Below, piece after piece: positions 1 to 18,370 of a stretch of 64,000 nt of DNA. Under the pieces are notes generated by a model that saw only the letters and a list, made by a program, of their open reading frames with translations, was not told the origin of the DNA and made no database searches. This stretch comes from Micromonospora sp. NBC_01699. GTDB taxonomy: Bacteria; Actinomycetota; Actinomycetes; Mycobacteriales; Micromonosporaceae. Every line of letters begins with the position of its first letter. Within the stretch, counting starts at the first letter, position 1. The position numbers and the translations under genes were made by a program. The stretch spans positions 5,146,001 through 5,210,000 of the forward strand of contig NZ_CP109199.1 of the NCBI RefSeq assembly GCF_036250065.1, in the 5' to 3' direction.

Positions 1-108
1 GACCAGCTCGTAGCTGAGCCGGTTCTCCCGGGTCGGGTCGCAGATGGCGAGCTGGACGATGCCCGAGTCGAGTCGGGTCACCGCCAGAACCGGATCGTGG
101 TGGGTCAC
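1..108 (-). CDS. Crotonase-fold (enoyl-CoA hydratase/isomerase-like) protein, 5' end only
   Basis: Only the first 36 codons are in the window. The start is GTG at 108, overlapping the stop of the upstream PKS gene by four bases (GTGA), so the two are probably translationally coupled. The peptide runs from a short polar N-terminus into the segment GIVQLAICDPTRENRLSYEL. This matches the first strand-turn-helix of crotonase-family proteins. An ECH-like protein directly after a PKS module recalls the PksH/PksI-type enzymes of beta-branching cassettes, but 36 residues cannot separate that role from an ordinary enoyl-CoA hydratase. The family call is moderately safe; the beta-branching role is inference. 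Confidence 0.55.
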   Translation of the reverse strand, partial: MTHHDPVLAVTRLDSGIVQLAICDPTRENRLSYELV

Positions 109-2889
109 CTCGGGTCCTCCGTCGGCCGGCGGTACTGGGCGAGTTGTTCCGGGTCCAGCCAGCAGCGCCGCCGCTGGAACGGGTAGGTGGGCAGGTCCAC
201 CGGGGCGTGCGCGCCGCCGCCGAAGGCGGTCCAGTCCACCTCGACGCCGTCGGTGTGCAGGATGGCTGCACTGGCGGTGAGGGTCTCCCAGTTGCCCACC
301 TCCGGGTCCAGCGACCGCAGCCACCGGCCGGTCCCCCGGGGCAGGCAGCGTTTGCCCATCTCGATCAGGGTGTCCTTCGGGCCCATCTCCAGGAACGTGT
401 CGTAGCCCTCGGCGGCGAGCGCCCGGGTGGCGTCCAGGAAGCGGACCGGCTCGCGGAGCTGGTGACGCCAGTACTCGGCGTCGTGGCAGATCCCGGAGCG
501 CAGCATGGTCGCCTGGTAGGTGGACATGAACGGGATGCGCGGCTCGCCGTACTCCTGCCCGGCGATGGCCTTCTCGAACTCGTCGAGGATCGGCTCCAGC
601 AGCGGCGAGTGGGAGGCGTAGGACACCCGCAGCGGGCGGGTGAGCACGAAGTCCTCCTCCAGCCGTTCCAGCACCGCCTGCACGGCGGTCTTCTCGCCGG
701 AGATGACGGTGTGCTCGGGGCCGTTGATGGCCGCGACGGCGACCTGGCCGGCGTACCCGTCCAGCAGCGCGGTGACGTCCTGCGCCGAGGCGGAGCAGGC
801 GGCCATCATGCCGGTCGGCGGGAGCGTGCGGGTGAGCCGGCCGCGTTCCACGATCAGCCGCACCCCGGTCTCCAGGCTGAACACCCCGGCGACCCAGGCG
901 GCGGCGTACTCGCCGAGGCTGTGCCCCAGCACCGCGTCCGGTTCGACGCCCCAGGAACGCCAGGTCGCGGCGAGGGCGCACTGGAGGGCGAAGAGGGTCG
1001 GCTGGGCGTACTCGGTGTCGTCGATCGGGTAGGTGACCCCGCCGTCGGGGTAGAGGACGTCCCGCAGCCGCCACGGGTGGTGGGCGTCGAAGAGTTCGGC
1101 GCAGCGGTCGATCACACCCCGGAAGACCGGCTCGGTCCGGTACAGCTCCCGGCCCATGTCCCGGTGTTGGCCGCCCTGACCGGGGAAGATGAACGCCAGC
1201 CGCCGGCGGGTGCCGGTGGCGACGGCGCCGACCTGGACGCCGTCCGGGCGCTCGCCGGCCGCGATCGCGGTCAGTGCGGCACGGGCCTGCGCGAGGTCGG
1301 TCACCGGGACCGCCGCGCGGTGCGCGAAGTGGGTGCGGCGGGCGTTGGCGGTGTGGCAGAACGCGGCGAGGGTCGGGGTGGGTGGCGCGGCGAGCCGGTC
1401 GGCGTACCGGCGGGCCTGGTCGCGCAGGGCGTCCTCGCTACGGGCGGAGAGGGTGAGCAGCCGGACCGGCCGGTCGTCGGCGACCGAATCAACCGAGGCG
1501 AGCGGCTCGGCCGCGTCGGCCGGAGTGTCGCCGAGGACGATGTGGGCGTTGGTGCCGCCGAAGCCGAACGAGCTGACGCCGGCGGTCCGCGCGCCCGCCG
1601 GGGACGGCCACGGGGTGCGGGCGGTGGCCACCCGCAGCGGCAGTTCGGCCCAGTCGACGTGCGGGTTCAGCGCGCGTAGGTGCAGGTGCGGGGGGATCTC
1701 GCCGTGGTGCAGGGCGAGCGCCACCTTGATCAGGCCGGTGATCCCGGCGGCGGCCTCCAGGTGCCCGGTGTTGGTCTTGACCGAGCCGAGCAGCAGCGGG
1801 CGGGCCGGGTCGCGGCCCGGGCCGAGGGTCGCGCCGAGGGCCCGGACCTCGATCGGGTCGCCGAGGGTGGTGCCGGTGCCGTGCGCCTCGACGTAGTCGA
1901 CCCGGTGGCCGGGGGTGCGGGCGTCGGCGAGCGCGGCCCGGATCACCGCCTTCTGGGCGACGCCGTTCGGGGCGGTGAGGCCGTTGCTGTGACCGTCCTG
2001 GTTGACCGCCGAGCCCCGGATCACCGCGAGGACCCGGTCCCCGTCGGCGCGGGCGTCGGAGAGTCGCTTGAGGACGACCATGCCGGCGCCCTCGCCGCGC
2101 ACGTAGCCGTTGGCGCTGGCGTCGAAGGTGCGGCTGCGCCCGTCCGGGGAGAGCATGCCGATCTGCGAGAACGCCGCCATGGTCTCCGGCCAGAGCATCA
2201 CGTTCACCCCGCCGGCCAGGGCGACCCGGGCGGTGCCGGCACGCAGGCTCTGGCAGGCCAGGTGCACCGCGACCAGGGACGACGAGCAGGCGGTGTCCAC
2301 CGCCATGGACGCGCCGCGCAGGTCGAACAGGTACGACAGGCGGTTCGCGGCGATGCTGAACGCGGTGCCGGACAGCCCCCGGATCGGCGCGCCACCGAGC
2401 AGCAGCGAGTAGTCCCAGGTGCTGATGCCCACGTAGACGTCGGTGGCGCTGCCGGCGAGCCGGGCGGGCACCTGACCGGCGTGTTCGAGGGCCTCCCAGG
2501 CGACCTCCAGCAGCAGTCGCTGCTGGGGGTCCATGCTGGCGGCCTCGCCCAGCGAGATGCCGAAGAAGCCCGGTTCGAACTGGTCGACCCGGTCGAGGAA
2601 GCCGCCGTCGCGGGTGCTCATGGTGCCCGGGGTGGCCTGCTCCGGGTCGTGGTACGCGGCCACGTCCCAGCGGTCGGCGGGAACCTCGGAGACCAGGTCC
2701 ACGCCGTCGCGCAGCCGGGTCCAGAAGGCGTCGGGGCCGTCCGCGCCGCCGGGGAGGCGGCAGCCCACCCCGATGATCGCGATCGGTTCGGTCCGGGCGC
2801 GTTCGACCTCGTCCAAGCGGGCCTGCAGGGTCTCGATGGCGACCAGGGCCCGCTTGAGCGGGGAGAGCGCCTGAGAGGACGGTCCGGCG

Positions 2890-2897
<8 letters not shown>
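105..2897 (-). CDS. Type I PKS, KS-AT didomain protein without ACP
   Basis: The 930-aa protein begins with a short coiled-coil docking region (about residues 10-33, leucine-rich, ending ERARTEP). The ketosynthase follows, with active-site Cys near residue 200 (VDTACSSS) and both histidines (EAHGTGT and [12 protein letters not shown]), so it is competent for condensation and is not a KSQ decarboxylase. The acyltransferase (about 570-870) has GHSLGEY and a YASH specificity box. GHSLGE is not the usual actinomycete malonyl or methylmalonyl signature, so the extender is uncertain. The protein ends shortly after the post-AT linker with no ACP, KR or DH, so a carrier must be supplied in trans or by a gene beyond the window. 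ATG at 2897 overlaps the previous PKS gene by eight bases, and the 3' end overlaps the crotonase gene by four. Confidence 0.92.
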
Positions 2898-9465
<6,568 letters not shown>

Positions 9466-9483
9466 GTCGGTTCCTTGTCGCCG

Positions 9484-12400
9484 TCAGGACTCGAGGTCGT
9501 TGAGCTCTTGGGCGAGAAGCGCTTCGAGGTCGTCGACCGAGAGCCCGCCCAGGTCGTCGTCGCCCGTCTGGTCGCCGGAGGTGGGGTCGGCATGGTTGGC
9601 AGATTCGGTCGACTCGTCCTGTTTCGGGGGTTCCTCCGGGGCGTCGAGCGGAACGCCCAGCCGGTCGGCGAGGTAGGGCACGAGCACCTCGATCGTCGGG
9701 TAGTTCCAGATCAGCGTCGCGGACAGCGCCAGGTGCAGGCCGGCCTCGAGCCGGTTGCGCAGTTCGAGGGACATCAGCGAGTCGAAGCCGAGGCTGCGCA
9801 GCGGCGTGCCCACCCCGACCCGGGACGGGGCCAGCCGCAGCACCCGGGCCGCCTCCTCACAGACGTACGCCTCGACGGCGGCCCGCCGACGGCGACCCGG
9901 CGGGGCGGCGAGGAAGCGTTCCCGAACGCCGTCCGACGCGGGCCGCTCGGCGGCTGCGGTGCCGAGCAGCGCGAGCTGGTTGGTCCGCCCGGCGGCCGGG
10001 TACGCGGCCACCCACTCGGCGGCGTCGAACGGCATCACCGCGACCTGGGCGCTCTGCTGCCCAAGCAGCGCGCCGAGCACCGCGACGCCCTGGTCGGGGG
10101 TGATCGCCCGCAGTCCGCGCAGCGCCTCCTGGCCGCCCTGTTCCAGACGGGCCGCCATACCCACCGCCGACCAGGGACACCAGTTGACGCTGAGCGCGGG
10201 CAGGCCGGCCGCCCGACGGGCGTGGGCCAACGCGTCCAGGAAGGCGTTCCCGGCGGCGTAGCTGCTCTGCCCGGGTGAGCCGAGCACCGAGGTCACCGAG
10301 GAGAACAGGACGAAGAAGTCCAGCGGGTCGACGCCGGTCTGGGTGTGCAGGTGCCAGGCGGCGTCGACCTTGGGACGGGTCACCCGCCGGTACCGCTGCC
10401 CGGTCTGCTGGAGCAGGATGCCGTCGTCGAGAACCCCGGCGGCGTGCACCACACCGCGCAACGGGGGCAGGTGGGCGCGGACGTGGTCGAGCACCCGGGC
10501 CACCTCGGCCGGGTCGGTGACGTCGGCGGCGAAGGTCGCCACCCGGACGCCGGCGTCGGCCAACTCGTTCAGGGTGGGCTGCGCGGCGGCCGATGCGCCA
10601 CTGCGGCCGACCAGGACGAGCTGGGTGGCCCCCCGCTCGGCGAGCCAGCGGGCGACCCGCAGGCCGAGCCCGCCGAACCCGCCGGTGATCAGGTAACTGG
10701 CGTCGGCGGGCAGCCGGCCGACACCGGCGGCGGGACGGACCTCGACCGTGGCCGGGTCGGTCACCGTCAGCACGATCTTGCCGATGTGGCCCGCCTGCTC
10801 CATCAGGTGGAAGGCGTCCTGCGCCTGGCCCACCGGGAACCGGCGCACCGGCAGCGGCTGGAGTTCCCCGGCGTCGACCCGGGCGACGATGCGCCGCAGC
10901 AGCCCGCCGACCAGCGCGGTGCGCTCGGTGAACATCAGGTCCAGGTCGACGGCGAAGAACGACAGGTTCCGGCGGAACGGGCCGAGCCCGAGCGACCGGT
11001 CCTGGTAGATGTCCCGCTTGCCGATCTCCACGAACCGCCCGTACGGGGCGAGCGCGCCGACGCCGTGCGCGATGAGGTCCCCGGAGAGCGAGTTGAGGAC
11101 GACGTCCACGCCCCGCCCGTCGGTCTCGGCGCGGACCTGGTCGGCGAACGCCGCCGACCGGGAGTCCATCACGTGCCGCACGCCCAGCGACGTGAGGTGG
11201 GCGCGCTTCTCGTTGCTGCCGGCGGTGGCGAACACCTCCGCCCCGGCGGCGTGGGCGAGCTGCACCGCGGCCAGCCCGACCCCGCCCGCGGCGGCATGCA
11301 CCAGGACCCGCTCGCCGGGCTCGATCCGGGCGAGGTGCTCCAGGGCGTACGCGGCGGTGAGGAAGGCGATCGGGATGGTGGCGGCCTCGGCGAAGTCGAG
11401 GCGCTCGGGTTTGGGCGCGACGAGCCGCGCGTCGGCGAGGACGTGGCTGCCGATGCCGTGCGGGGCGACCGCCACCACCGGGTCGCCGATCCGCAGGTCG
11501 GTGACGTCCGGTCCGACCGCCGCGATAACCCCGGCGCACTCGTCGCCGAGCGTCACCTCGGCGGTGTCGTCGAGCCCGGGGTAGAGACCTAGGGTCTTCA
11601 GGACGTCGCGGAAGTTCAGCCCGCTGGCCCGAATCTCGACCAGCACCTGCCCCGGCCCCGGGGCGAGCGGGGCGACGGCGCGCAGGTGGAGCTGGTCGAG
11701 GGTGCCGACCCGGTCGACGGCGAGCCGGAACGGGCGGTCCCCGGCCGGCTCCGGGTCGACGGTCGGTTCCTCGGCGGTGGCCGGGACCAGGCGGGAGACC
11801 AGCACGTCGGTGCCGCGCAGGGCGAGTTCGGGTTCCTCGACCGGGGCGGTCAAGGCGGTGAGCAGCGCGGCGTCCTCGTCGGGCAGGTCCGTCCCGAGGT
11901 CGACGCGGGTGCAGTCCAGGTCCGGGTGTTCGTGCGCGATGGTCCGGCCGAGCCCCCAGAGCGGGGCCTGGGCGACCGCCGTAGCCCGGTCCGTGGGGCG
12001 GACGGCCTGGCTGTCCCGGGTGACCAGCCAGAGCCGGGGGCGCGTGGTGCCGGGTACGTCGTGCAGCGCCGCGACCAGGTGCCGGACGCTGTCGGCGACC
12101 AGCCGGTGGTTGGGTTCCCAGCCGTCGGCGGTGTCCGTCCCGGGTACCACCGTGTCCAGCGCCCAGCGGTGCACCACCCCGCGCAGGGTGGGCTGCCCCG
12201 AAGCGAGGACCTCGGCGAGCAGGTCGCGCAGGTGCTCGGGGCAGGTCGGGTCGACCTGGTAGGCGTCCGGCCCGAGACGTTGGTAGCGGTCGCCGGGGCG
12301 GGCCACGACGCAGCTGCCGCCCCGGGCGGTCAGCGCGGCGTCCAGGGTGGTGTCCCGGTCGGCGAGGAGCAGCCACCGTCCGGTGAGGTCGGCCGTACCG

Positions 12401-15400
12401 GCGTCGGCGGTCAGGCCCGGGGCGGGCTGCCAGCGGATCTGGTAGAGCAGGTCGGCGCCGCCGGCCACGCTTCGGGCCAGGCGGCGCAGCCGTAGGCCGG
12501 TGACGACGACCAGGACCCGGCCGTCCGGGGCGTGGACCGTCAGGTCGGCGGTGTGCTCGTCGGTGTCGGTGGTTTCGCGGAGCCGGGCGTGGCAGGTGAC
12601 CTCGGTGCCGGGGCGGTCCCGCAGGTCGAGGCGTTCGACGCCGACCGGCACGTAGGTGTCGGCGGGCTGCGTCGGGAGCGCGGCGAGGGCGACCTGGAGG
12701 CAGGCGTCCAGCAGTGCGGGGTGCATGGTGTAGCCGCCGCCGGCCTCGCCGTGGACCTGCGCCCACGCCTCGCCGTCGGTTCGGCGGAGCTGTCGTACGC
12801 CCTGGAAGTGGGGGCCGTAGTCGAGTCCCCGGGCGCGCATCGCCGCGTAGTGGGTTTCGCCCGGTTCGGGCAGTTCGGGTCGGATGGCGTCGGCGGCCGG
12901 GGCGGTGTCGCCGGTGCGGCGGACGGTGCCCCGGGCGTGGACGAGCCAGTCGCCGGGGCGGCCGTCCTCGTCGGGTTGGCGGCTGGCGCACTGGAATGCG
13001 AACCCGCCGGTCGGGTGGCCGGTGAGGGTCGCCTGGACGGTGACCGGCCGATCGCTCAGCGCGAGCGGTTCGGTGATCTCCAGGTCGGCGACGGAGACGG
13101 CCGGGCCGAGCCGGTCGGTCGCGGCGGCCAGCGCCATCTCCAGGTACCCGGTGGCGGGGAGCAGCACCTGGCCCCGGACCCGGTGGTCGGCGAGGTAGGG
13201 CAGCCGGTCGACGTGCAGGTCGGTGGTCCAGAGGTGGGTGCCCTGGTCGAGGGAGGACTCGACGCGTGCGCCGAGCAGCGGGTGGCCGACCGGCTGGCCG
13301 GCCCGGACGGTGTGCTCCGGCCAGTGGCGTTCCCGCTGCCAGGGGTACTCGGGGAGGCGGACGACCTCGCCGGCGCCGGGGTGCAGGGCCGTCCAGTCGA
13401 GCCGGACGCCCAGCCGGTACAGCTCACCGGCGGTGTCCAGCATGGTGAGTCGTTCCCCGGTGTCCCGCCGGGTGGAGGTGAGGACCACCCCACCACCAGA
13501 ACGCCGACACGACTCCTCGATCGCCCCACCCAACACCGGATGCGGACTGACCTCCAGAAAACACGTCAACCCATCAACCAGCAACCGCTCCACCATCGGC
13601 GCGAACCGCACCGGCTCCCGCAGATTCTCCCACCAGTACCCCGCCCCCAACTCCACACCAGACAACACCTCACCCCGCACCGTCGAATACAACGGCACCG
13701 ACGCCACCCGCGGCGACACCCCCACCAACCCCGCCAAAAGATCATCACGCAACCCATCCACCTGCGGAGAATGCGACGCCACATCCACCTGCACCCGCCG
13801 CGCGAACACCCCCCGACCCGACAACTCCCCCACCACCGCATCCACCGCACCCGACGACCCCGCCACCACCGTCGTCACCGGACCATTCCACGCCGCCACC
13901 ACCACCTCACCACCAAACCCAGCCACCACCTCCCCCACCTCAACCGCACCCAACCCCACCACCGCCATCGCACCCACCCCCGACACCCGCCGCATCAACC
14001 CACTCCGCACACAGATCACCCGAGCCGCATCACCCAACGACAACGCCCCCGCCACACACGCCGCCGCCACCTCACCCATCGAATGCCCCACCACCGCCGC
14101 CGGCTCCACACCCCACGACCGCCACACCGCCGCCAACCCCACCTGCACCGCAAACAACACCGGCTGCACCACATCGATCCCCTCCAGGACCGACCCACCC
14201 TCCAACACCTCCACCAACGACCAATCCACCAACCCCGCAAACGCCCCCTCACACGCCAACACCACCTCCCGAAACACCGGCTCCCGACGCCACAACTCCC
14301 GACCCATCCCCACCCACTGACCACCCTGACCCGGAAACACGAACACCACCTTGCGGGCGGTTCCGGCGGGCACGGGGGTGGCCGGACGGTCGTCGGCGAG
14401 CCGGACGGTCAGCTTCTCCACCAGGTCGGCGTGGGAGGTGGCGGCGACGGCGAGCCGAACGGCGTGGTGGTCCCGCCGGAGGGCGGCGGTGTGGCCGAGG
14501 TCGCGCAGTCGTACGTTCGGGTGCCGGCCGAGCAGGTCGACGGTGCGTCGGGTGAGGTCGGTCAGCGCGTCCGGGGTGTGGGCCGAGAGCGGGACGAGGA
14601 CCGGGTCCTGCGCCGTCCGCGCGTCGACGGCGGCGGTCACCTCGTCGGCGGTGGGCCCGGCGTCGTCGACCGCCGGTGGGACGGGCGTGGTCGGCGCGGC
14701 GGGTCGGGTCGGCGCGTCCGGCAGCGGCAGGTCGACCGGGGTGAGGTCCTGCGGGTAGAGGGCGGGCCAGTGCAACGGGTGACCGAGCCGGTAGAGGGTG
14801 GCGGCGGTGTCGAGCAGCGCACCGCGCTCGTCCTCGTCTCGTCGGGTGGAGGTGAGGACCACCCCACCACCAGAACGCCGACACGACTCCTCGATCGCCC
14901 CACCCAACACCGGATGCGGACTGACCTCCAGAAAACACGTCAACCCATCAACCAGCAACCGCTCCACCATCGGCGCGAACCGCACCGGCTCCCGCAGATT
15001 CTCCCACCAGTACCCCGCCCCCAACTCCACACCAGACAACACCTCACCCCGCACCGTCGAATACAACGGCACCGACGCCACCCGCGGCGACACCCCCACC
15101 AACCCCGCCAAAAGATCATCACGCAACCCATCCACCTGCGGAGAATGCGACGCCACATCCACCTGCACCCGCCGCGCGAACACCCCCCGACCCGACAACT
15201 CCCCCACCACCGCATCCACCGCACCCGACGACCCCGCCACCACCGTCGTCACCGGACCATTCCACGCCGCCACCACCACCTCACCACCAAACCCAGCCAC
15301 CACCTCCCCCACCTCAACCGCACCCAACCCCACCACCGCCATCGCACCCACCCCCGACACCCGCCGCATCAACCCACTCCGCACACAGATCACCCGAGCC

Positions 15401-17619
15401 GCATCACCCAACGACAACGCCCCCGCCACACACGCCGCCGCCACCTCACCCATCGAATGCCCCACCACCGCCGCCGGCTCCACACCCCACGACCGCCACA
15501 CCGCCGCCAACCCCACCTGCACCGCAAACAACACCGGCTGCACCACATCGATCCCCTCCAGGACCGACCCACCCTCCAACACCTCCACCAACGACCAATC
15601 CACCAACCCCGCAAACGCCCCCTCACACGCCAACACCACCTCCCGAAACACCGGCTCCCGACGCCACAACTCCCGACCCATCCCCACCCACTGACCACCC
15701 TGACCCGGAAACACGAACACCACCCGGGGAGCGGACGTGGTCACCTCCGCCGTCGTACCGGCAGGGTCGGCGAGCCACCGGTCGAGCCCGGCGGCCAGCT
15801 CGTCGCCGGTCCGCGCGGTCACCGCCGTGCGGTACGGCTGCTCGACGCTCCGGCCGGCCAGGGTCCAGCCGAGCCCGGCCAGGTCGAGCGGTCCGGTGGC
15901 GGCGTCCCGGACGGCACCGGCCGAGTCGACCGGACCGGCCACGGCGTCCCGGACGATACCGGCCAGCTCGCGCAGTCCGGCCTCGGTGGCTGCGGCAAGC
16001 GGCAGGAGCTGGACCGGCTGCGCGGTCGCCCCGGCCAGCACGACGTGGCAGTTGGTGCCCCCGAACCCGAACGCGCTGACCCCGGCCAGGGGGGTCTCCT
16101 CGGGGTACGGCCACGGCTCGGTGGTGCGCGGCACCCGCAGCCGCAGCCCGTCGAAGTCGATGTGCGGGTTGGGCGCCTCGAAGTGGAGGTTCCCCGGGAT
16201 GGTCCGGTGCCGGACGGCCAGAGCGGCCTTGATCAGGCCGGCGATGCCGGCGGCGGCCTCCAGGTGACCGATGTTGGTCTTCACCGAGCCCAGCGCGAGC
16301 GGACGCTCCGCCGGCCGGCCCGCGCCCAGGACGGCACCGATCGCGTTCGCCTCGATCGGGTCGCCGAGCAGGGTGCCGGTGCCGTGGGTCTCCACGTAGT
16401 GCACCCGGTCCGGGGCGACGCCCGCCCGGTCGTACGCGGCCCGCAGCATCGCCACCTGCGCCTGCGGGTTCGGCGCGGTCAGGCCGTTGCTGAAACCGTC
16501 GTTGTTGACCGTGGAGCCGGCGATCACGCAGTACACCGGGTCGCCGTCGGCCAGCGCCCGGGACAGCGGCTTGAGTACGACGAGGCCGGCGCCCTCACCA
16601 CGGACGTAGCCGTTGGCACGGGCGTCGAACGCCTTGGAGCGGCCGTCCGGGGCCATCGCCCCGAACTTCGACATCGCCACCGTGCTCTCCGGGGCAAGGG
16701 TCAGGTTCACCCCGCCGGCCAACGCCATCGTCGCCTCACCGGTACGCAGGCTCTGGCAGGCGAGGTGGACGGCGACCAGCGCGGACGAGCAGGCGGTGTC
16801 GACGGCCAGGCTCGGCCCTTGGAGCCCGAGCAGGTACGACACCCGGGCCGCGATGATGCTGAGGTCCTGCCCGGTCGCGGTGTGCGCGGTGACGTCCTCG
16901 GCGTGGTGACCGAACAGGTGGCCGTAGTCGTGCCACATCGCCCCGCAGAACACGCCGGTGGCGCTGTCCCGCAGGGATCCCGGGGCGATCCCGGCGTCTT
17001 CGAGGGCCTCCCAGGCCAGCTCGAGGACGAGGCGCTGCTGCGGGTCCATCTGGAGGACCTCGCGGGGGGCGAGTCCGAAGAAGCCGGCGTCGAAGCGGTC
17101 GACGTGTTCGAGGAAGCCGCCCCAGCGGGTGTTCATCTTGCCGGGGGCGTCCGGCGCGGAACTGAAGAACTGTTCGATGTCCCACCGCCCGGCCGGCACT
17201 TCAGTGATCGCGTCGACACCCTGCGTCAGCAGTTTCCAGTACGCCCCGACGTTCGGGGCGCCGGGAAAGCGGCACGCCATTCCGACAATCGCGATCGGCT
17301 CCGATTCCCGGGTAATCGGACGCCTACTCGGCGTGGCCTTCTCTTCGTCGCCACGGGTAAGGAAACGGACCAACGAGTCGATGGTGGGATGATCCCAGAC
17401 AAGCGTTGCCGGAAGGGGCCGTCCGACGAATTCGGCGAGCGCGGCGATGAGGCCGGCGGCGCGCAGCGAATTGAGGCCGTACCGGTGGAACCGTTCGTAC
17501 GCGTCCAGGCCGGCGGCGTCGAGGTCGAGTTGCGCAGCCAGCCGTTCCCGCAGCCAGGTCTCCACCTGGACAGCGGTGAGGGAATCGTGACTCGGGACTT
17601 CCGGATCGTCGTGACGCAT
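9484..17619 (-). CDS. Type I PKS, ACP-KS-AT-AT-DH-ER-KR-ACP with tandem acyltransferases
   Basis: At 2711 aa this is the first PKS gene of the operon in the window. The N-terminal ACP (about 15-80) carries its serine as GLNSL instead of the usual G-x-D-S-L. KS follows at about 100-530 (Cys near 272, [26 protein letters not shown]). Two AT domains (about 632-926 and 1090-1384) are identical, each with GHSMGEV and VASH, a non-malonyl-like signature of uncertain extender. The second AT is preceded by its own KS-AT-type linker. DH is at about 1443-1700 (canonical [10 protein letters not shown] and [10 protein letters not shown]), ER at about 1960-2290 (HAAAGGVG), KR at about 2305-2490 ([10 protein letters not shown]-type) and ACP near 2613 ([11 protein letters not shown]). 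A C-terminal docking helix (LEALLAQEL) ends the protein. The N-terminal ACP suggests priming by an acyl chain loaded in trans; that is inference. Confidence 0.95.
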   Translation of the reverse strand: MRHDDPEVPSHDSLTAVQVETWLRERLAAQLDLDAAGLDAYERFHRYGLNSLRAAGLIAALAEFVGRPLPATLVWDHPTIDSLVRFLTRGDEEKATPSRRPITRESEPIAIVGMACRFPGAPNVGAYWKLLTQGVDAITEVPAGRWDIEQFFSSAPDAPGKMNTRWGGFLEHVDRFDAGFFGLAPREVLQMDPQQRLVLELAWEALEDAGIAPGSLRDSATGVFCGAMWHDYGHLFGHHAEDVTAHTATGQDLSIIAARVSYLLGLQGPSLAVDTACSSALVAVHLACQSLRTGEATMALAGGVNLTLAPESTVAMSKFGAMAPDGRSKAFDARANGYVRGEGAGLVVLKPLSRALADGDPVYCVIAGSTVNNDGFSNGLTAPNPQAQVAMLRAAYDRAGVAPDRVHYVETHGTGTLLGDPIEANAIGAVLGAGRPAERPLALGSVKTNIGHLEAAAGIAGLIKAALAVRHRTIPGNLHFEAPNPHIDFDGLRLRVPRTTEPWPYPEETPLAGVSAFGFGGTNCHVVLAGATAQPVQLLPLAAATEAGLRELAGIVRDAVAGPVDSAGAVRDAATGPLDLAGLGWTLAGRSVEQPYRTAVTARTGDELAAGLDRWLADPAGTTAEVTTSAPRVVFVFPGQGGQWVGMGRELWRREPVFREVVLACEGAFAGLVDWSLVEVLEGGSVLEGIDVVQPVLFAVQVGLAAVWRSWGVEPAAVVGHSMGEVAAACVAGALSLGDAARVICVRSGLMRRVSGVGAMAVVGLGAVEVGEVVAGFGGEVVVAAWNGPVTTVVAGSSGAVDAVVGELSGRGVFARRVQVDVASHSPQVDGLRDDLLAGLVGVSPRVASVPLYSTVRGEVLSGVELGAGYWWENLREPVRFAPMVERLLVDGLTCFLEVSPHPVLGGAIEESCRRSGGGVVLTSTRRDEDERGALLDTAATLYRLGHPLHWPALYPQDLTPVDLPLPDAPTRPAAPTTPVPPAVDDAGPTADEVTAAVDARTAQDPVLVPLSAHTPDALTDLTRRTVDLLGRHPNVRLRDLGHTAALRRDHHAVRLAVAATSHADLVEKLTVRLADDRPATPVPAGTARKVVFVFPGQGGQWVGMGRELWRREPVFREVVLACEGAFAGLVDWSLVEVLEGGSVLEGIDVVQPVLFAVQVGLAAVWRSWGVEPAAVVGHSMGEVAAACVAGALSLGDAARVICVRSGLMRRVSGVGAMAVVGLGAVEVGEVVAGFGGEVVVAAWNGPVTTVVAGSSGAVDAVVGELSGRGVFARRVQVDVASHSPQVDGLRDDLLAGLVGVSPRVASVPLYSTVRGEVLSGVELGAGYWWENLREPVRFAPMVERLLVDGLTCFLEVSPHPVLGGAIEESCRRSGGGVVLTSTRRDTGERLTMLDTAGELYRLGVRLDWTALHPGAGEVVRLPEYPWQRERHWPEHTVRAGQPVGHPLLGARVESSLDQGTHLWTTDLHVDRLPYLADHRVRGQVLLPATGYLEMALAAATDRLGPAVSVADLEITEPLALSDRPVTVQATLTGHPTGGFAFQCASRQPDEDGRPGDWLVHARGTVRRTGDTAPAADAIRPELPEPGETHYAAMRARGLDYGPHFQGVRQLRRTDGEAWAQVHGEAGGGYTMHPALLDACLQVALAALPTQPADTYVPVGVERLDLRDRPGTEVTCHARLRETTDTDEHTADLTVHAPDGRVLVVVTGLRLRRLARSVAGGADLLYQIRWQPAPGLTADAGTADLTGRWLLLADRDTTLDAALTARGGSCVVARPGDRYQRLGPDAYQVDPTCPEHLRDLLAEVLASGQPTLRGVVHRWALDTVVPGTDTADGWEPNHRLVADSVRHLVAALHDVPGTTRPRLWLVTRDSQAVRPTDRATAVAQAPLWGLGRTIAHEHPDLDCTRVDLGTDLPDEDAALLTALTAPVEEPELALRGTDVLVSRLVPATAEEPTVDPEPAGDRPFRLAVDRVGTLDQLHLRAVAPLAPGPGQVLVEIRASGLNFRDVLKTLGLYPGLDDTAEVTLGDECAGVIAAVGPDVTDLRIGDPVVAVAPHGIGSHVLADARLVAPKPERLDFAEAATIPIAFLTAAYALEHLARIEPGERVLVHAAAGGVGLAAVQLAHAAGAEVFATAGSNEKRAHLTSLGVRHVMDSRSAAFADQVRAETDGRGVDVVLNSLSGDLIAHGVGALAPYGRFVEIGKRDIYQDRSLGLGPFRRNLSFFAVDLDLMFTERTALVGGLLRRIVARVDAGELQPLPVRRFPVGQAQDAFHLMEQAGHIGKIVLTVTDPATVEVRPAAGVGRLPADASYLITGGFGGLGLRVARWLAERGATQLVLVGRSGASAAAQPTLNELADAGVRVATFAADVTDPAEVARVLDHVRAHLPPLRGVVHAAGVLDDGILLQQTGQRYRRVTRPKVDAAWHLHTQTGVDPLDFFVLFSSVTSVLGSPGQSSYAAGNAFLDALAHARRAAGLPALSVNWCPWSAVGMAARLEQGGQEALRGLRAITPDQGVAVLGALLGQQSAQVAVMPFDAAEWVAAYPAAGRTNQLALLGTAAAERPASDGVRERFLAAPPGRRRRAAVEAYVCEEAARVLRLAPSRVGVGTPLRSLGFDSLMSLELRNRLEAGLHLALSATLIWNYPTIEVLVPYLADRLGVPLDAPEEPPKQDESTESANHADPTSGDQTGDDDLGGLSVDDLEALLAQELNDLES
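13469..14350 (-). repeat. Copy B of a perfect 882-bp direct repeat encoding an AT domain
   Basis: This copy encodes the second (C-terminal) AT of the first PKS. It pairs with 14843-15724 at a constant offset of 1374 bp. Translations of the two segments are identical in both the coding frame and the antisense frames, and the bases I compared directly agree throughout, with mismatches starting just outside both ends. The plus strand is markedly C/A-rich compared with the flanking PKS DNA. Confidence 0.95.
14843..15724 (-). repeat. Copy A of a perfect 882-bp direct repeat encoding an AT domain
   Basis: This copy encodes the first (N-terminal) AT of the same PKS. The two copies are separated by 492 bp of unrelated sequence that holds a post-AT linker followed by a KS-AT-type linker. 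The 1374-bp spacing equals 458 codons, so recombination between the copies would remove one AT in frame. Confidence 0.95.
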
Positions 17620-18256
17620 GCACTTGTCCTAAACGGGAGAATCCTCCACCTGGCCGGGCTCGTTCGCCGGCGAGCGGTACGCGGCGAGAGGTGGGCCGAC
17701 CGGGGAAGGCTGCCGACGCGGTGGGTGACTGGCGCGGTTCTACGGGTCAGGAAGTGCGGGCCGCCCCGGGCGGCAGGGAGAGTCTCACCAGCTCAGGGCG
17801 ACGGCGGTGGTGGGCTGGGCCAGGACGGCACGTTCTCGGCGCCGCGACGGAACGCGTCGTCGGCGCGGCGAATGTGACCGACCGAGAACGGCCGGACATC
17901 GTCCGCCTTGACGTTTCCCCACAGCTCACCTCAATACGCAGAGCGACCGTCAGCCCGTGTGCGCCAGGCCGGAAAAGGGCAGGAGTATCGGCAGCCCGAA
18001 GGCCAGAACACCTGCCCGGCATTCCGTCCCAGCATTGACCCGATGACGCCCCCGCGAACCTCCAGCGGGCCACGAGGGGAATGCTAGCAGTGGAACGCGA
18101 AAAGTGCTCAGTGACCTCACGGTGTCGGTTTTGGGTGCTCTGTTGTGGATCGGTAGCAGTTCTTTCGGAGCAAGCTCCATTGCGGATTAACCGACGACCA
18201 CAACCATCAGGACCGACCAATATCCCCCGCCGGCCCGCCCCGAGCAGGGGTTTCAC

Positions 18257-18286
18257 CACGGCGGCGCGTGCCACGGCGGCGCGTGC
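18257..18286. repeat. 15-bp unit in two perfect tandem copies
   Basis: The unit cacggcggcgcgtgc occurs twice head to tail, followed by a partial third copy (cac). It is non-coding; no function can be assigned. Confidence 0.85.
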
Positions 18287-18336
18287 CACACCAGCCAGCA
18301 CACGGGGCCTGCCGGCGCCGACCAGCGCACACTACT

Positions 18337-18370
18337 CAAGGTGACCTTGTTTACTTCGGACAGCTGTCCG
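18337..18370. promoter_or_regulatory. Two adjacent perfect palindromes, possible operator pair
   Basis: The 13-bp CAAGGTGACCTTG (18337-18349, odd-length around a central G) is followed seven bases later by the 14-bp CGGACAGCTGTCCG (18357-18370). Both are perfect inverted repeats in otherwise gene-free DNA, as expected for dimeric regulator sites. No regulator is encoded nearby, so the role is inference. Confidence 0.35.

Noticed and set aside
2200-2400. First-encountered KS as a decarboxylating KSQ loading domain
   Set aside because: The active-site Cys is present (DTACSSS), as are both histidines.
13469-15724. The 882-bp direct repeats as an insertion sequence or integrated element
   Set aside because: Both copies encode an in-frame AT domain, with no terminal inverted repeats and no transposase.
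12532-17877. A 1781-codon open frame on the plus strand containing two long identical His/Arg/Pro-rich blocks
   Set aside because: The blocks are the antisense reading of the duplicated AT domains; there is no start signal or protein-like composition.
17747-18301. A 184-codon minus-strand frame in the gap upstream of the PKS
   Set aside because: Overlapping frames of similar length exist on both strands, with no binding site and no recognisable domain; it also spans the palindromes' flank.
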